This document shows, piece by piece, positions 15,336 through 23,379 of a DNA stretch of 33,783 nucleotides. The translations under genes were made by a program, and so were the position numbers. Under the pieces are notes generated by a model that saw only the letters and a list, made by a program, of their open reading frames with translations, had not been told where the DNA came from and did not search any database. The DNA lies in the NCBI RefSeq assembly GCF_005930475.1, contig NZ_SJEW01000056.1, positions 1 through 33,783 of the forward strand, read 5' to 3'. Position 1 is the stretch's first letter. The number at the start of each line of letters is the position of its first letter. Source of the DNA: Modestobacter altitudinis (GTDB lineage Bacteria > Actinomycetota > Actinomycetes > Mycobacteriales > Geodermatophilaceae).

Positions 15336-16325
15336 TCAGCCGGCCTCGAGGGGCAGGGTGTCGCCGGGCTCGGGCATGACCGGGTCGGCGAAGTCCTCCT
15401 CCAGGACGTCGGCGGCCGAGCCGACGATCAGCGGGTCGGGGACGCCGACCGCCGCGACGTCCTTGTCGGTGTAGTCGAACCGCGCCAGCACGTGCCGGAT
15501 GGCCTCGAGCCGGGCGCGCTTCTTGTCGTTGCTCTTGATCACCGTCCAGGGGGCGTGCTCGGTGTCGGTGTGCAGGAACATCGCCTCCTTGGCCTCGGTG
15601 TAGGCGTCCCACTTGTCCAGCGAGGCCAGGTCGGTCGGCGAGAGCTTCCACTGCCGCACCGGGTCGATCTGCCGGACGATGAACCGGCTGCGCTGCTCAC
15701 CCCGGGTGACCGAGAACCAGAACTTGACCAGCTGGATGCCGCTGCGCACGAACATCCGCTCGATCTCCGGCGCCTGGGCCATGAACTCCAGGTACTCGTC
15801 GGCGGTGCAGTAGCCCATCACCCGCTCGACGCCGGCGCGGTTGTACCAGGAGCGGTCGAACATGACGATCTCGCCGGCAGCGGGCAGGTGGGACACGTAG
15901 CGCTGGAAGTACCACTGGGTCTTCTCCCGCTCCGAGGGCTTGTCCAGCGCCACCACCCGGGAGCCGCGGGGGTTCAGGTGCTCGGTGAAGCGCTTGATCG
16001 TGCCGCCCTTGCCGGCGGCGTCCCGGCCCTCGAAGACCAGCACCAGCTTCTGCCCGGTCTCCTTCACCCAGCCCTGCAGCTTGAGCAGCTCGATCTGCAG
16101 CTTCCGCTTCTCGATCTCGTAGTCGCGGCGCTCCATCCGGTGGTCGTACGGGTACCCCTCCCGCCAGCTGTCGACCCGGTTGCCCTGGGGGTCGAAGAGC
16201 TCGCGGTCGTCGTCCCAGTCCTCGTCGGAGTTCGTGTCGGGCAGCGCGTTCAGCCGCCACTGGCTGAGGTCCAGCACGGGGGACGGCGTGCCCTCGGGGG
16301 CGTGGTCGCGCAGGGGCTGGGTCAT
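15336..16325 (-). CDS. ppk2: polyphosphate kinase 2
   Basis: A 329-residue PPK2-family kinase that transfers phosphate between polyphosphate and nucleoside diphosphates. Walker A is GRDAAGKGG (100-108) and Walker B is MFDRSWYNR (Asp157-Arg158). The lid and substrate region RGSRVVALDKPSEREKTQWYF and the C-terminal WDAYTEAKEAMF ... WTVIKSNDKKRARL are typical of the single-domain class I enzymes. The N-terminal 45 residues are acidic and variable. The ATG at 16325 follows GGAGG closely. It converges with the FAD oxidoreductase (16-base gap) and stands alone on its strand. Confidence 0.95.
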   Translation of the reverse strand: MTQPLRDHAPEGTPSPVLDLSQWRLNALPDTNSDEDWDDDRELFDPQGNRVDSWREGYPYDHRMERRDYEIEKRKLQIELLKLQGWVKETGQKLVLVFEGRDAAGKGGTIKRFTEHLNPRGSRVVALDKPSEREKTQWYFQRYVSHLPAAGEIVMFDRSWYNRAGVERVMGYCTADEYLEFMAQAPEIERMFVRSGIQLVKFWFSVTRGEQRSRFIVRQIDPVRQWKLSPTDLASLDKWDAYTEAKEAMFLHTDTEHAPWTVIKSNDKKRARLEAIRHVLARFDYTDKDVAAVGVPDPLIVGSAADVLEEDFADPVMPEPGDTLPLEAG

Positions 16326-16407
16326 GACGCCTCCAGGGGTGCGGGGAAGGGGACGACCGGTCCGATCCTGCCCCGGGACCGCGCCCCGCGCGATCGGCAG
16401 GGCCCGT

Positions 16408-17523
16408 TCAGGCGGGGACTGGGCTGCGCAGCCGCTGGAGGTGCTCGATCAGCTCGTCGCCGACCCGCCCCCAGGTCCGCCCGTCGACCGAGGGCCGCGC
16501 CCGGGCCGCAGCGGCGGCCAGCGCGGTGGGGTCCTCGCGCAGCCCGGCGACCATCGCCGCGAGCACGTGGGGGTCGTCCCCGGCCCACAGCCAGCCGTTC
16601 TCCCGGTGCCGCACCAGGTCCAGCGGTCCGCCCGAGGCGGCCACCACGGCCGGCACCCCCGCGGCCAGCGCCTCCTGCACCGCCTGGCAGAACGTCTCGT
16701 CGGCACCGGGGTGCACGAACAGGTCCAGCGAGGCCACGACGGCGCCGAGCTCGGCCCCGCCGAGCTGGCCGAGGAAGCGCGCCCGGGGCATCGCCCGTTC
16801 CAGCGCGCGGCGCTGCGGCCCGTCGCCGACGACGACGAGCTGGACCCCGGGCAGCACGCTCAGCGGGGCGAGCAGCTCCAGCCGCTTCTCCACCGCCAGC
16901 CGCGCGACCACGCCCACGACCAGCCCACCCCGCGGGGCCAGCGCGGCGCGCAGCGCGGGGTCCCGGTGGCCGGGCGAGAACTGGTCGAGGTCGACCCCGC
17001 GCGGCCACAGCGCGACCGGGCCGATGCCCTGGCGGGTCAGCTGCGTGGCCGCCGCCGACGACGGCGCCAGCGTGAGGTCCGCCGTCCCGTGCACGGTGCG
17101 CAGGTACCGCCACGCCGCGGCCGGTCCGCCGGGCAGCCGGTACCGCTGGGCGTAGGCGGCCAGGTCGGTCTGGAAGACGGCGACCGACGGCGCGCCCAGC
17201 GCCCGGGCCGCCCGCGCCGCGGCCAGCCCCAGGACGGCGGGGGAGGCCAGGTGGACGACGTCGGGCCGCAGCAGCCGCAGGACGGCGGTCAGGTCACCGG
17301 CCGGCCGGGCCAGCGGCAGCTGCCGGTACCGCGGCAGCCGCATCGCCGGGACGGTGACCACCTCGACCCGGGCGCCGCAGCGGGACTCGTAGCTGCTCCC
17401 CGAGGGGGCGACCACCACCGGGTCGTGGCCGCGCACGGCGAGGTGGTCGACCACCCGCAGCACCGAGTTGACCACCCCGTTGACCGCCGGCAGGAACGTC
17501 TCGGCGACGACCGTGACCCGCAT
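16408..17523 (-). CDS. GT4 glycosyltransferase (MgtA/PimB-like)
   Basis: About 371 residues with the GT-B fold of family GT4. The N-terminal half has AETFLPAVNGVVNSVLRVVDHL, HLASPAVLGL and a FQTDLAAYAQRY block. The C-terminal donor domain has VGVVARLAVEKRLELL, VVVGDGPQRRALE, and the EX7E-like ADETFCQAVQEALAAGVPAVV. Closest in character are actinobacterial GDP-mannose-dependent alpha-mannosyltransferases acting on lipid acceptors (MgtA, PimB'), but donor and acceptor are inferred. The start at 17523 gives the canonical MRVTVVAE. A GTG at 17541, overlapping the upstream acyltransferase stop, is an alternative. Overlap with the PlsC-like gene suggests a shared glycolipid pathway. Confidence 0.88.
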   Translation of the reverse strand: MRVTVVAETFLPAVNGVVNSVLRVVDHLAVRGHDPVVVAPSGSSYESRCGARVEVVTVPAMRLPRYRQLPLARPAGDLTAVLRLLRPDVVHLASPAVLGLAAARAARALGAPSVAVFQTDLAAYAQRYRLPGGPAAAWRYLRTVHGTADLTLAPSSAAATQLTRQGIGPVALWPRGVDLDQFSPGHRDPALRAALAPRGGLVVGVVARLAVEKRLELLAPLSVLPGVQLVVVGDGPQRRALERAMPRARFLGQLGGAELGAVVASLDLFVHPGADETFCQAVQEALAAGVPAVVAASGGPLDLVRHRENGWLWAGDDPHVLAAMVAGLREDPTALAAAAARARPSVDGRTWGRVGDELIEHLQRLRSPVPA

Positions 17524-17530
17524 GCCGACG

Positions 17531-18445
17531 TCAGGCGGCACGCGCCACCCCGGGCCGGCGGGCCGGGCGGCGCACCGGGACCGGCGCCGGCACCCGGGGC
17601 AGCCGCGGGTGGGCGGTCACCACCGGAGGCCGTGCCTCGGTGACCGCGGCGATCGCGTACTCGGCGAGGGCGGCGAGCTCCCGGCGGTCCGCGCCGGACG
17701 GGTCGAGGGCCGGCAGCAGGTGCACCTCGACGACCAGCCCGCGGGTGGCGAGCACCCGGGCGAGGCTGCGGCGCAGCGACTCGCCGCCCAGGTGGGCCAC
17801 GACCGCGGTCCCCGACCCGCCGTCGGTCCGGTAGCGGACGGCGACCGGGCAGACCGGGGCGGCGGCGTCCACCGCGGCCTGGAAGAAGGCGGGCCGGAAG
17901 CGGCCCAGCTGCACGCCGCAGGACGTCGTCCCCTCGGGGTGCACGGTCACCGACGTCCCGGACTGCAGCAGCCCGGCCGCCTCCGCCACCGCGCCGGGCA
18001 GCGCCCGCACCCGGGCCCGGTCCAGCAGCACGACGCCGGTCCGGCGGAGCAGGCCGCCGACCAGCGGCCACTCACCGATCTCGGCCTTGGCCACCGGGAC
18101 GCCGGGGACGACGGTCAGCAGCGCCAGGCCGTCGAGCCAGGAGACGTGGTTGGCGACGACGAGGGAGCCGGTGCCCGAGCGCGGCCAGCCGACCGGCGAG
18201 GCGTGCACCTCCACCCGCACCCCGGCCGCGGTGAGCAGCCGCGCCGCGGCACAGACCACCAGCCGCCGCCGGCCGCGGGCGCCGGCCAGGTGCGCGCGCG
18301 CCGAGGCGGCCGCGGTGCCGGCGAGCGCGCCGGCCAGCCGGCGGCGGCGGTGCCGCTGCAGCGCGGGGTCGGCCGCGGGCGCCGGGTCGGCGGCGCAGCG
18401 GGGCGTGCAGGCGGAACGGGGGACCCAGGGCAGTGCTGCGGTCAC
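17531..18445 (-). CDS. PlsC-type 1-acyl-glycerol-3-phosphate acyltransferase family protein
   Basis: A 304-residue membrane-associated acyltransferase. The catalytic HX4D motif is NHVSWLD (His100, Asp105). The substrate-binding motif is HPEGTTS (169-175), with the intervening block GVVLLDRARV. The N-terminal 60 residues are rich in Ala/Arg. The family moves acyl chains from acyl-CoA or acyl-ACP to lysophosphatidate or related lipids. Its overlap with the GT4 gene makes acylation of a glycolipid plausible (inference). The GTG at 18445 has GAGGTG 5 bases upstream. It is the first gene of this two-gene unit. Confidence 0.88.
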   Translation of the reverse strand: MTAALPWVPRSACTPRCAADPAPAADPALQRHRRRRLAGALAGTAAASARAHLAGARGRRRLVVCAAARLLTAAGVRVEVHASPVGWPRSGTGSLVVANHVSWLDGLALLTVVPGVPVAKAEIGEWPLVGGLLRRTGVVLLDRARVRALPGAVAEAAGLLQSGTSVTVHPEGTTSCGVQLGRFRPAFFQAAVDAAAPVCPVAVRYRTDGGSGTAVVAHLGGESLRRSLARVLATRGLVVEVHLLPALDPSGADRRELAALAEYAIAAVTEARPPVVTAHPRLPRVPAPVPVRRPARRPGVARAA

Positions 18446-18570
18446 GGCGACACCTCGGCTGCCGGCAGGCCCCTGGACGGGGCCCGGACAGTGCCAGGTT
18501 CAGCGGCGCAGGTGACCGCCCGGTGACCGCGGCCCGGCGCGTCGCCGTCGGTCCGGCGAAGGCGTGGCGG

Positions 18571-19218
18571 TCAGGCGGCGATGCCGGCGGCCAGCTCCTC
18601 GGCGTAGCTGCGGGCGGCGTCGGCCTCGGCCGCCGCCTGCCCGCGCAGGTCCGCCATCGCCGGGACCCGGTCGGCCAGGGTCAGCTGCAGGGTGATCACC
18701 GAGACCGACATGCCGAAGGACTGGCCGAGCACCAGCTCCAGCGGCGGCACGGTGTGGTCCCAGCTGGCCTGCTCGCCGCCGGAGTCGTAGCTCGCGCCGC
18801 GGCTGGAGACGACGACCGCGGTCCGCCCGGCCAGCGGCCGCGCCTCGTACTCGCCGAACGGCACGGTGGTGCCCAGCACGTGCACGTGGTCGATCCACGC
18901 CTTCAGCGTCGAGGGCAGCGACCAGTTGTACATCGGCGCCCCGACCAGCAGGACGTCGGCGGCCAGCAGCTCGTCCAGGTAGCCCTGCTGCCGGAGCTCG
19001 TCGGCCGGGTCGAGGGTCTCCGCTGCGGTGCGCAGCCGCGGCGCCCAGTGCAGCGCGGCGTCCGGCAGGTGCGGCGGCGGGTCGGCCTGCAGGTCGCGGG
19101 CGGTGACCGTGAAGGCCTTCCCCCGGGCCTGCCAGCCGCGGACGAACGCCGCGGTCACCGCCCGCGACGCGGAGCTGCGAGGGTCGGCGGACGAGTCGAG
19201 GTGCAGCAGGTGCGGCAT
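18571..19218 (-). CDS. azoR: FMN-dependent NADH-azoreductase (flavodoxin-like)
   Basis: A 215-residue flavodoxin-fold quinone/azo reductase that uses FMN and NAD(P)H for two-electron reduction. Diagnostic segments are HLDSSADPRSSASRAVTAAF at the N terminus, GAPMYNWSLPSTLKAWIDHVHVLG in the middle (the FMN-binding MYN motif), and VVVSSRGASYDSGG, where AzoR proteins bind the isoalloxazine ring. Length is normal for AzoR. The ATG at 19218 follows GGGAGAA. It is divergent from the Ser/Thr dehydratase, with about 100 bases between. Confidence 0.92.
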   Translation of the reverse strand: MPHLLHLDSSADPRSSASRAVTAAFVRGWQARGKAFTVTARDLQADPPPHLPDAALHWAPRLRTAAETLDPADELRQQGYLDELLAADVLLVGAPMYNWSLPSTLKAWIDHVHVLGTTVPFGEYEARPLAGRTAVVVSSRGASYDSGGEQASWDHTVPPLELVLGQSFGMSVSVITLQLTLADRVPAMADLRGQAAAEADAARSYAEELAAGIAA

Positions 19219-19304
19219 GGCGGTTCTCCCGGGGCTGGGGCGTGCGCGGGGTGGCCGCGGACCCCCACCCAAGCAGGGACCCTCCCGCGGACCGCCACCG
19301 GCCG

Positions 19305-19310
19305 TAGGGT
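19305..19310 (+). promoter_or_regulatory. leaderless promoter -10 box of the Ser/Thr dehydratase
   Basis: TAGGGT ends 6 bases before the GTG at 19317, so transcription should begin at or next to the start codon. No ribosome-binding site precedes the gene, consistent with a leaderless mRNA. Confidence 0.55.
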
Positions 19311-19316
19311 CGGGCG

Positions 19317-20258
19317 GTGCTCACCCGCGACGACGTGCTGGCCGCCCGCCTGAGGACCGCCGGGCACGTCCGCCGCACCCCGCTCCTCCAGGTGGGCGGG
19401 TCCGGCTGGCTGAAGCTGGAGTTCCTCCAGCACACCGGGTCGTTCAAGGCCCGCGGCGCGTTCAACCGGCAGCTCGCCGCGGCCGAGCGCGGCGAGCTGG
19501 ACCCGGCGATCGGCGTCGTCACCGCGTCCGGCGGCAACGCCGGGATGGCGCACGCGTTCGCGGCACGCTCGATCGGCGTCCCGGCGACGGTCTTCGTGCC
19601 GGAGCCGACCCCGGCGGTGAAGGTGGACCGGCTGCACTCCTACGGCGCCGACGTCCGGCTGGTGGGCAGCGAGTACGCGGAGGCGCAGGCGGCGGCGGTG
19701 GAGTTCGCCGACGCCGCCGGCGCGGTCTTCTGCCACGCCTACGACCAGCCGGAGATCGCGGCCGGGGCCGGGGTGCTCGCCGAGGAGCTGCTCGACGACC
19801 TGCCCGGCACCGACACCGTCGTCGTCGCGGTGGGCGGCGGCGGGCTGCTGGCCGGCGTGCTCGCGGCGGTCGACGGCCGGGCCCGGGTGGTGGCGGTCGA
19901 GCCGGTGACCGCGCCGACGCTGGCCGCCGCGCTGGCCGCCGGGGAGCCGGTGGACGTCGAGGTCTCCGGGGTGGCCAAGGACTCGCTGGGCGCCCGGCGG
20001 CTGGGGGCGATCGCCTGGGACGTCGTCGGACGGTCCCCCGGCCTGGTGAGCGTGCTGGTCCAGGACGCCGACGTCGTCGCTGCCCGCGCAGAGCTCTGGA
20101 GCGAGGCCCGGGTCGCCAGCGAGCACGGCGCGGCGACGGCGTACGCGGCGCTGACCTCGGGTGGCTACGTGCCGGCGCCGGGCGAGCGGGTGGTCACCGT
20201 GGTGTGCGGGGCGAACACCGACCCGGTGACCCTCGCCGCGGAACCCGCCGAGGTCTGA
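19317..20258 (+). CDS. PLP-dependent serine/threonine dehydratase
   Basis: A 313-residue fold-type II PLP enzyme of the threonine dehydratase/serine racemase group. The Schiff-base lysine is Lys44 in TGSFKARGA. TASGGNAGMAHAFAA binds the substrate carboxylate, and the Gly-rich phosphate cradle is VAVGGGGLLAG. There is no C-terminal ACT domain, so it is not the feedback-regulated biosynthetic IlvA type; a catabolic dehydratase or related lyase is more likely. The GTG at 19317 appears leaderless. Its 3' end lies 13 bases from the convergent YchJ-like gene, with a parS-like palindrome spanning the junction. Confidence 0.9.
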   Translation: MLTRDDVLAARLRTAGHVRRTPLLQVGGSGWLKLEFLQHTGSFKARGAFNRQLAAAERGELDPAIGVVTASGGNAGMAHAFAARSIGVPATVFVPEPTPAVKVDRLHSYGADVRLVGSEYAEAQAAAVEFADAAGAVFCHAYDQPEIAAGAGVLAEELLDDLPGTDTVVVAVGGGGLLAGVLAAVDGRARVVAVEPVTAPTLAAALAAGEPVDVEVSGVAKDSLGARRLGAIAWDVVGRSPGLVSVLVQDADVVAARAELWSEARVASEHGAATAYAALTSGGYVPAPGERVVTVVCGANTDPVTLAAEPAEV

Positions 20259-20274
20259 TGTTCCACGTGGATCA
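20259..20274. promoter_or_regulatory. degenerate parS-like palindrome
   Basis: TGTTCCACGTGGATCA matches the ParB-binding consensus TGTTTCACGTGAAACA at 13 of 16 positions and contains a perfect TCCACGTGGA core (20262-20271). It fills the gap between two convergent stop codons. Whether ParB binds is unknown. A chance or other-regulator palindrome is possible. Confidence 0.3.
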
Positions 20275-20658
20275 GTCCAGCCTGTCGCCGTCCAGGTAGC
20301 GCCACTGGCCGTCCTCGCGGACGAACCTGCTGTCCTCGTGCTGGGTGCCGGAGGCGCCGTCGACGACCGAGTGCGCACGGAACTCCACGGTGCCCACGGT
20401 GGCCAGCAGCCCCCCGCCGGAGGTGCGGAGCACCTCCAGGCCGATCCAGCGGACCCGGGGGTCGAGGTCGATCGCGCCGGGCCGGGTGGTGGAGTGCCAG
20501 GTGCGCACCAGGTACGCCGGGTCGCCGACGGCGAACGCGCTGTACCGGGACCGCATCAGCTGCTCGGCCGTCGCCGCGGTCGTCGTCCCGTCGTGCAGCC
20601 GGCCGCAGCACTCGGCGTAGGGCAGTCCGGAGCCGCACGGGCACAGGCTGGTCGGCAT
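20272..20658 (-). CDS. YchJ-like (UPF0225) SEC-C zinc-motif protein
   Basis: A 128-residue protein beginning with CPCGSGLPYAECCG, the SEC-C-type Cys-rich zinc-binding motif. It is followed by the YchJ core TAEQLMRSRYSAFAVGDPAYLVRTWHSTTRP and a C-terminal NTF2-like beta-rich region (VEFRAHSVV ... HEDSRFVREDGQWRYLDGD). Function is unknown for the family. The ATG at 20658 starts 11 bases after the stop of helR, so it may be cotranscribed as the distal gene of the helR unit. Confidence 0.9.
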   Translation of the reverse strand: MPTSLCPCGSGLPYAECCGRLHDGTTTAATAEQLMRSRYSAFAVGDPAYLVRTWHSTTRPGAIDLDPRVRWIGLEVLRTSGGGLLATVGTVEFRAHSVVDGASGTQHEDSRFVREDGQWRYLDGDRLD

Positions 20659-20669
20659 GCGCCCCAGTC

Positions 20670-22820
20670 TCAGCCACCGGTGAGGACGACGAGCCGCTGG
20701 GTCGCCCGGGTCATCGCCACGTAGCGGTCGACCGCCCCCTCGATGCCCGCGCCGAACTCCGCCGGGTCGACGAGCACGACCAGGTCGAACTCCAGGCCCT
20801 TCGCCAGCTCCGGGGTCAGCGACCGGACCCGCGCGGACGCCGGGAACGTCGGGTCGCCGATGACGCAGGCGACCCCCTCGTGCGGCTCGGCCAGCCAGCC
20901 GTCGAGCACCGGCCCCAGCTGGGCGAGGGACCCGTGCAGGACGGGGACGCCGGTGCTGCGGATGGAGGTCGGCACGTTGGCGTCCGGCAGTGCGGCCCGG
21001 ATGACCGGCTCCGCCTCGGCCATGACCTCCTCCGGCGTCCGGTAGTTGATGGTCAGCGAGGCCAGCTCGACCCGGTCGAGCCCGATCCGCTGCAGCCGTT
21101 CCTGCCACGACTCGGGGAAGCCGTGCCGGGCCTGGGCGCGGTCGCCGACGACGGTGAAGCTGCGCGACGGGCAGCGGAGCAGCAGCATCTGCCACTCCGC
21201 GTCGGTCAGCTCCTGCGCCTCGTCCACGACGACGTGCGCGAAGGGTCCGGCCAGCCGGTCGGGGTCGGCGCGGGGCACCACGTCGGGGTCGACCAGGGCG
21301 TCGCGGAGGTCCTGGTGGCGCAGGGTCGTCATCAGCAGCAGCTCGGAGTCGTCGGTCGCGATCAGCTCGTCGATGACGTCGGCCATCCGGTCGCGCTCGG
21401 CGGCGACGGCCGCCGCGCGCCGCCGCCTGCGCCGGGACGCCTCCGGGTCGCCGAGCCGCTGCCGGGCGGCGTCCAGCAGCGGCAGGTCGGACACCGTCCA
21501 GCCGTGCGGGTCCGGGCGCTGCAGTGCCCGGACCTCCTCGGGGCTGAGCCAGGGTGCGCAATGGCGCAGGTAGGCGGGCACCGACCACAGGTCCCCGACC
21601 AGGTCGGTCGCCTCGAGCAGCGGCCACGCGCGGTCGACGGCGGCGACGAGCTCACCGCTGCGCGCCAGCGACGCGCGGAGCTGCTCGGGCGCGACGTCGT
21701 CGTCCCCGAGCTGGTCGACGAGGACGGCGACCAGCTCGTCCTCGACCCGGTCCCGGGCCTCGTTGTGCGGGGTGCCGGGGTCCGGCGCCGCGAACGCCTC
21801 GGCCCAGTCGTCGGCGCTCAGTCGGACCTCGGACCAGTCGGTGCCGATCGTCGTCCCGCGGCGGGGTGGTTCCTCGTGGAACCGGACGGCTGCCTCGATC
21901 GCCTGGACCAGGCGGGCCGAGGACTTCAGCCGGGCCACCTCCGGGTCCGTCTCGACCGTCGCCGTGGCGCCCTCGGGCACCAGGTCGCGCAGCGTGCAGG
22001 TCTGCACCCCCTCCTCCCCGAGGCTCGGGAGGACGTCGGAGACGTAGGCCAGGTAGGGCTGGTGCGGGCCGACGAACAGCACACCTCCCCGGCCGGGGCC
22101 CAGGCGCGGGTCGGCGTAGAGCAGGTAGGCGGTGCGGTGCAGAGCGACGACGGTCTTGCCCGTCCCCGGCCCGCCGTCGACAACGAGGGCGCCGGCCGAA
22201 CCGGCGCGGATCACCGCGTCCTGGTCGGCCTGGATGGTGCCCAGCACGTCGCGCATCCGGGCCGAGCGGCTGCTGCCGAGGCTGGCGATGAAGGCCGACT
22301 CGTCGTCCAGCGCGACCTGCTGCCGAAGCCCGTCGGAGGTGAACACCTCGTCCCAGTAGTCGGTGACCCGACCGCGGGTCCAGCGGTACCGGCGGCGGCT
22401 GGCCAGCCCCATGGGATCGGCGTGGGTCGCGCCGAAGAACGGCTCGGCCGCGGGGGAGCGCCAGTCGACCAGGAGCCGGCGGCCGGCACCGTCGGTGAGG
22501 CCGAGGCGGCCGACGTACACGGGCTCAGGGTCCTCGGCGCCGACCATGCGCCCGAGGCACAGGTCCAGCCCGAAGCGCCGCAGGGCGCGCAGCCGGGCGG
22601 CCAGCCGGTGGACCTCCAGGTCCCGGTCCAGCGCCGCCTGCCCGGTGCCTCCAGGTGCCTTCCGTTCGGCAGCGAGCCGGTCGGAGAGCTCGGCGATGGA
22701 CTGGGCAAGGCTCGCCGCGATGGCTGCGAAGTGCTGCTCGTCGGTGGCGGTCAGCGCCGGGTCGGCCTTGGCGGTGAGGTGGTCGGGCAGGTCGAAGGCA
22801 CTGGTGGTCAGGGTGGTCAC
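20670..22820 (-). CDS. helR: HelR: RNA polymerase-recycling, rifamycin-protecting motor ATPase
   Basis: A 716-residue superfamily 1 helicase-like ATPase of the HelD/HelR group. An N-terminal coiled segment (about 25-90: EQHFAAIAASLAQSIAELSDRLAAE) leads into a beta region with VDWRSPAAEPFF (118-129). Walker A is GGPGTGKT (216-223) and the DEAQ-type motif II is VDEAQE (532-537). GDRAQARHGF (motif III), INYRTPEEV (motif IV) and the C-terminal VDRYVAMTRATQRLVVL (motif VI) follow. HelR-type proteins bind RNA polymerase, displace rifamycins and confer tolerance. The exact RAE sequence 75 bases upstream is what assigns HelR over other HelD relatives. The GTG at 22820 is preceded by GCGGGAG; upstream in-frame sequence is low complexity. 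Confidence 0.9.
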   Translation of the reverse strand: MTTLTTSAFDLPDHLTAKADPALTATDEQHFAAIAASLAQSIAELSDRLAAERKAPGGTGQAALDRDLEVHRLAARLRALRRFGLDLCLGRMVGAEDPEPVYVGRLGLTDGAGRRLLVDWRSPAAEPFFGATHADPMGLASRRRYRWTRGRVTDYWDEVFTSDGLRQQVALDDESAFIASLGSSRSARMRDVLGTIQADQDAVIRAGSAGALVVDGGPGTGKTVVALHRTAYLLYADPRLGPGRGGVLFVGPHQPYLAYVSDVLPSLGEEGVQTCTLRDLVPEGATATVETDPEVARLKSSARLVQAIEAAVRFHEEPPRRGTTIGTDWSEVRLSADDWAEAFAAPDPGTPHNEARDRVEDELVAVLVDQLGDDDVAPEQLRASLARSGELVAAVDRAWPLLEATDLVGDLWSVPAYLRHCAPWLSPEEVRALQRPDPHGWTVSDLPLLDAARQRLGDPEASRRRRRRAAAVAAERDRMADVIDELIATDDSELLLMTTLRHQDLRDALVDPDVVPRADPDRLAGPFAHVVVDEAQELTDAEWQMLLLRCPSRSFTVVGDRAQARHGFPESWQERLQRIGLDRVELASLTINYRTPEEVMAEAEPVIRAALPDANVPTSIRSTGVPVLHGSLAQLGPVLDGWLAEPHEGVACVIGDPTFPASARVRSLTPELAKGLEFDLVVLVDPAEFGAGIEGAVDRYVAMTRATQRLVVLTGG

Positions 22821-22894
22821 GTCCGCGGCTCCCGCCTGTCGTGACCCACGTCTGCGCAGGTCATGGGCCAGGTGCGCGAGTGTGCGGCCCGACC

Positions 22895-22915
22895 GGGGGC
22901 TTGCCGCAAGCCCCC
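22895..22915 (-). promoter_or_regulatory. rifamycin-associated element (RAE) upstream of helR
   Basis: On the helR strand the sequence contains the 19-base inverted repeat GGGGCTTGCGGCAAGCCCC, identical to the RAE motif known upstream of rifamycin-resistance genes in actinobacteria. Here the arms extend to 10 bp each (GGGGGCTTGC and GCAAGCCCCC) about a single central base. It lies 75 bases before the helR GTG, in the gap after the STAS gene, and predicts rifamycin-inducible helR expression. Confidence 0.85.
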
Positions 22916-22948
22916 CGCTGCGCTGTACGTTGAGGTGGCGGGAGAGAT

Positions 22949-23296
22949 CTAGGGCCGAGCGTCGATGACGCTGAGGACGCCGGCCAGGCCGGTGATCTGC
23001 AGCGGGCGCAGGACGGCCCGGGCGGTGCCGCAGCGCATCCGCAGCACCTGGCCGGCGCGCTGTGCCGTCCGGTGCGCGGAGGCGAGGACGGTCAGGCCGG
23101 CCGAGTCCAGGAACGTGACACCGCAGAGGTCCAGCTCGACCACGCGCACGTCCGGGTGGTCCAGCACCTCCGCCAGGCAACCGCCGAGGACGGGCGCGCT
23201 GAGGGTGTCGAGATCACCGACGACGGTGACGGTGCACCGGCCGTCCATCGTGCCGACCCGGACGTCGAGGTCGCCGGTGCCGAGCGGTGTGGACAT
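22949..23296 (-). CDS. STAS-domain anti-sigma factor antagonist
   Basis: A 115-residue single STAS domain of the SpoIIAA/RsbV type. The conserved phosphorylation site is Ser65 in TFLDSAGLTVL, preceded by the VVELDLCGV strand. In partner-switching systems the unphosphorylated form binds an anti-sigma kinase and frees a sigma factor. No cognate kinase is in the window, although two SigB/SigF-type promoters are. The ATG at 23296 follows GGAGG. A 19-bp palindrome (23331-23349) lies 35 bases upstream. The downstream gene in the same direction, helR, has its own RAE, so the two are probably separately controlled. Confidence 0.9.
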   Translation of the reverse strand: MSTPLGTGDLDVRVGTMDGRCTVTVVGDLDTLSAPVLGGCLAEVLDHPDVRVVELDLCGVTFLDSAGLTVLASAHRTAQRAGQVLRMRCGTARAVLRPLQITGLAGVLSVIDARP

Positions 23297-23330
23297 GGCG
23301 ACCTCCGTTCGTCCCGGGCTGACGGTTCAG

Positions 23331-23349
23331 CGGTTTACGTCGTAAACCG
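23331..23349. promoter_or_regulatory. palindromic operator upstream of the STAS gene
   Basis: CGGTTTACG and CGTAAACCG form a perfect dyad around one central base, between the ArsR-SRPBCC gene and the STAS gene start. It has the size of a TetR- or similar dimeric-repressor operator. No matching regulator gene is adjacent, so the binding protein is unknown. Confidence 0.55.
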
Positions 23350-23379
23350 TACCGCCTGGCAGCCCGGGACGGGGGTCGG

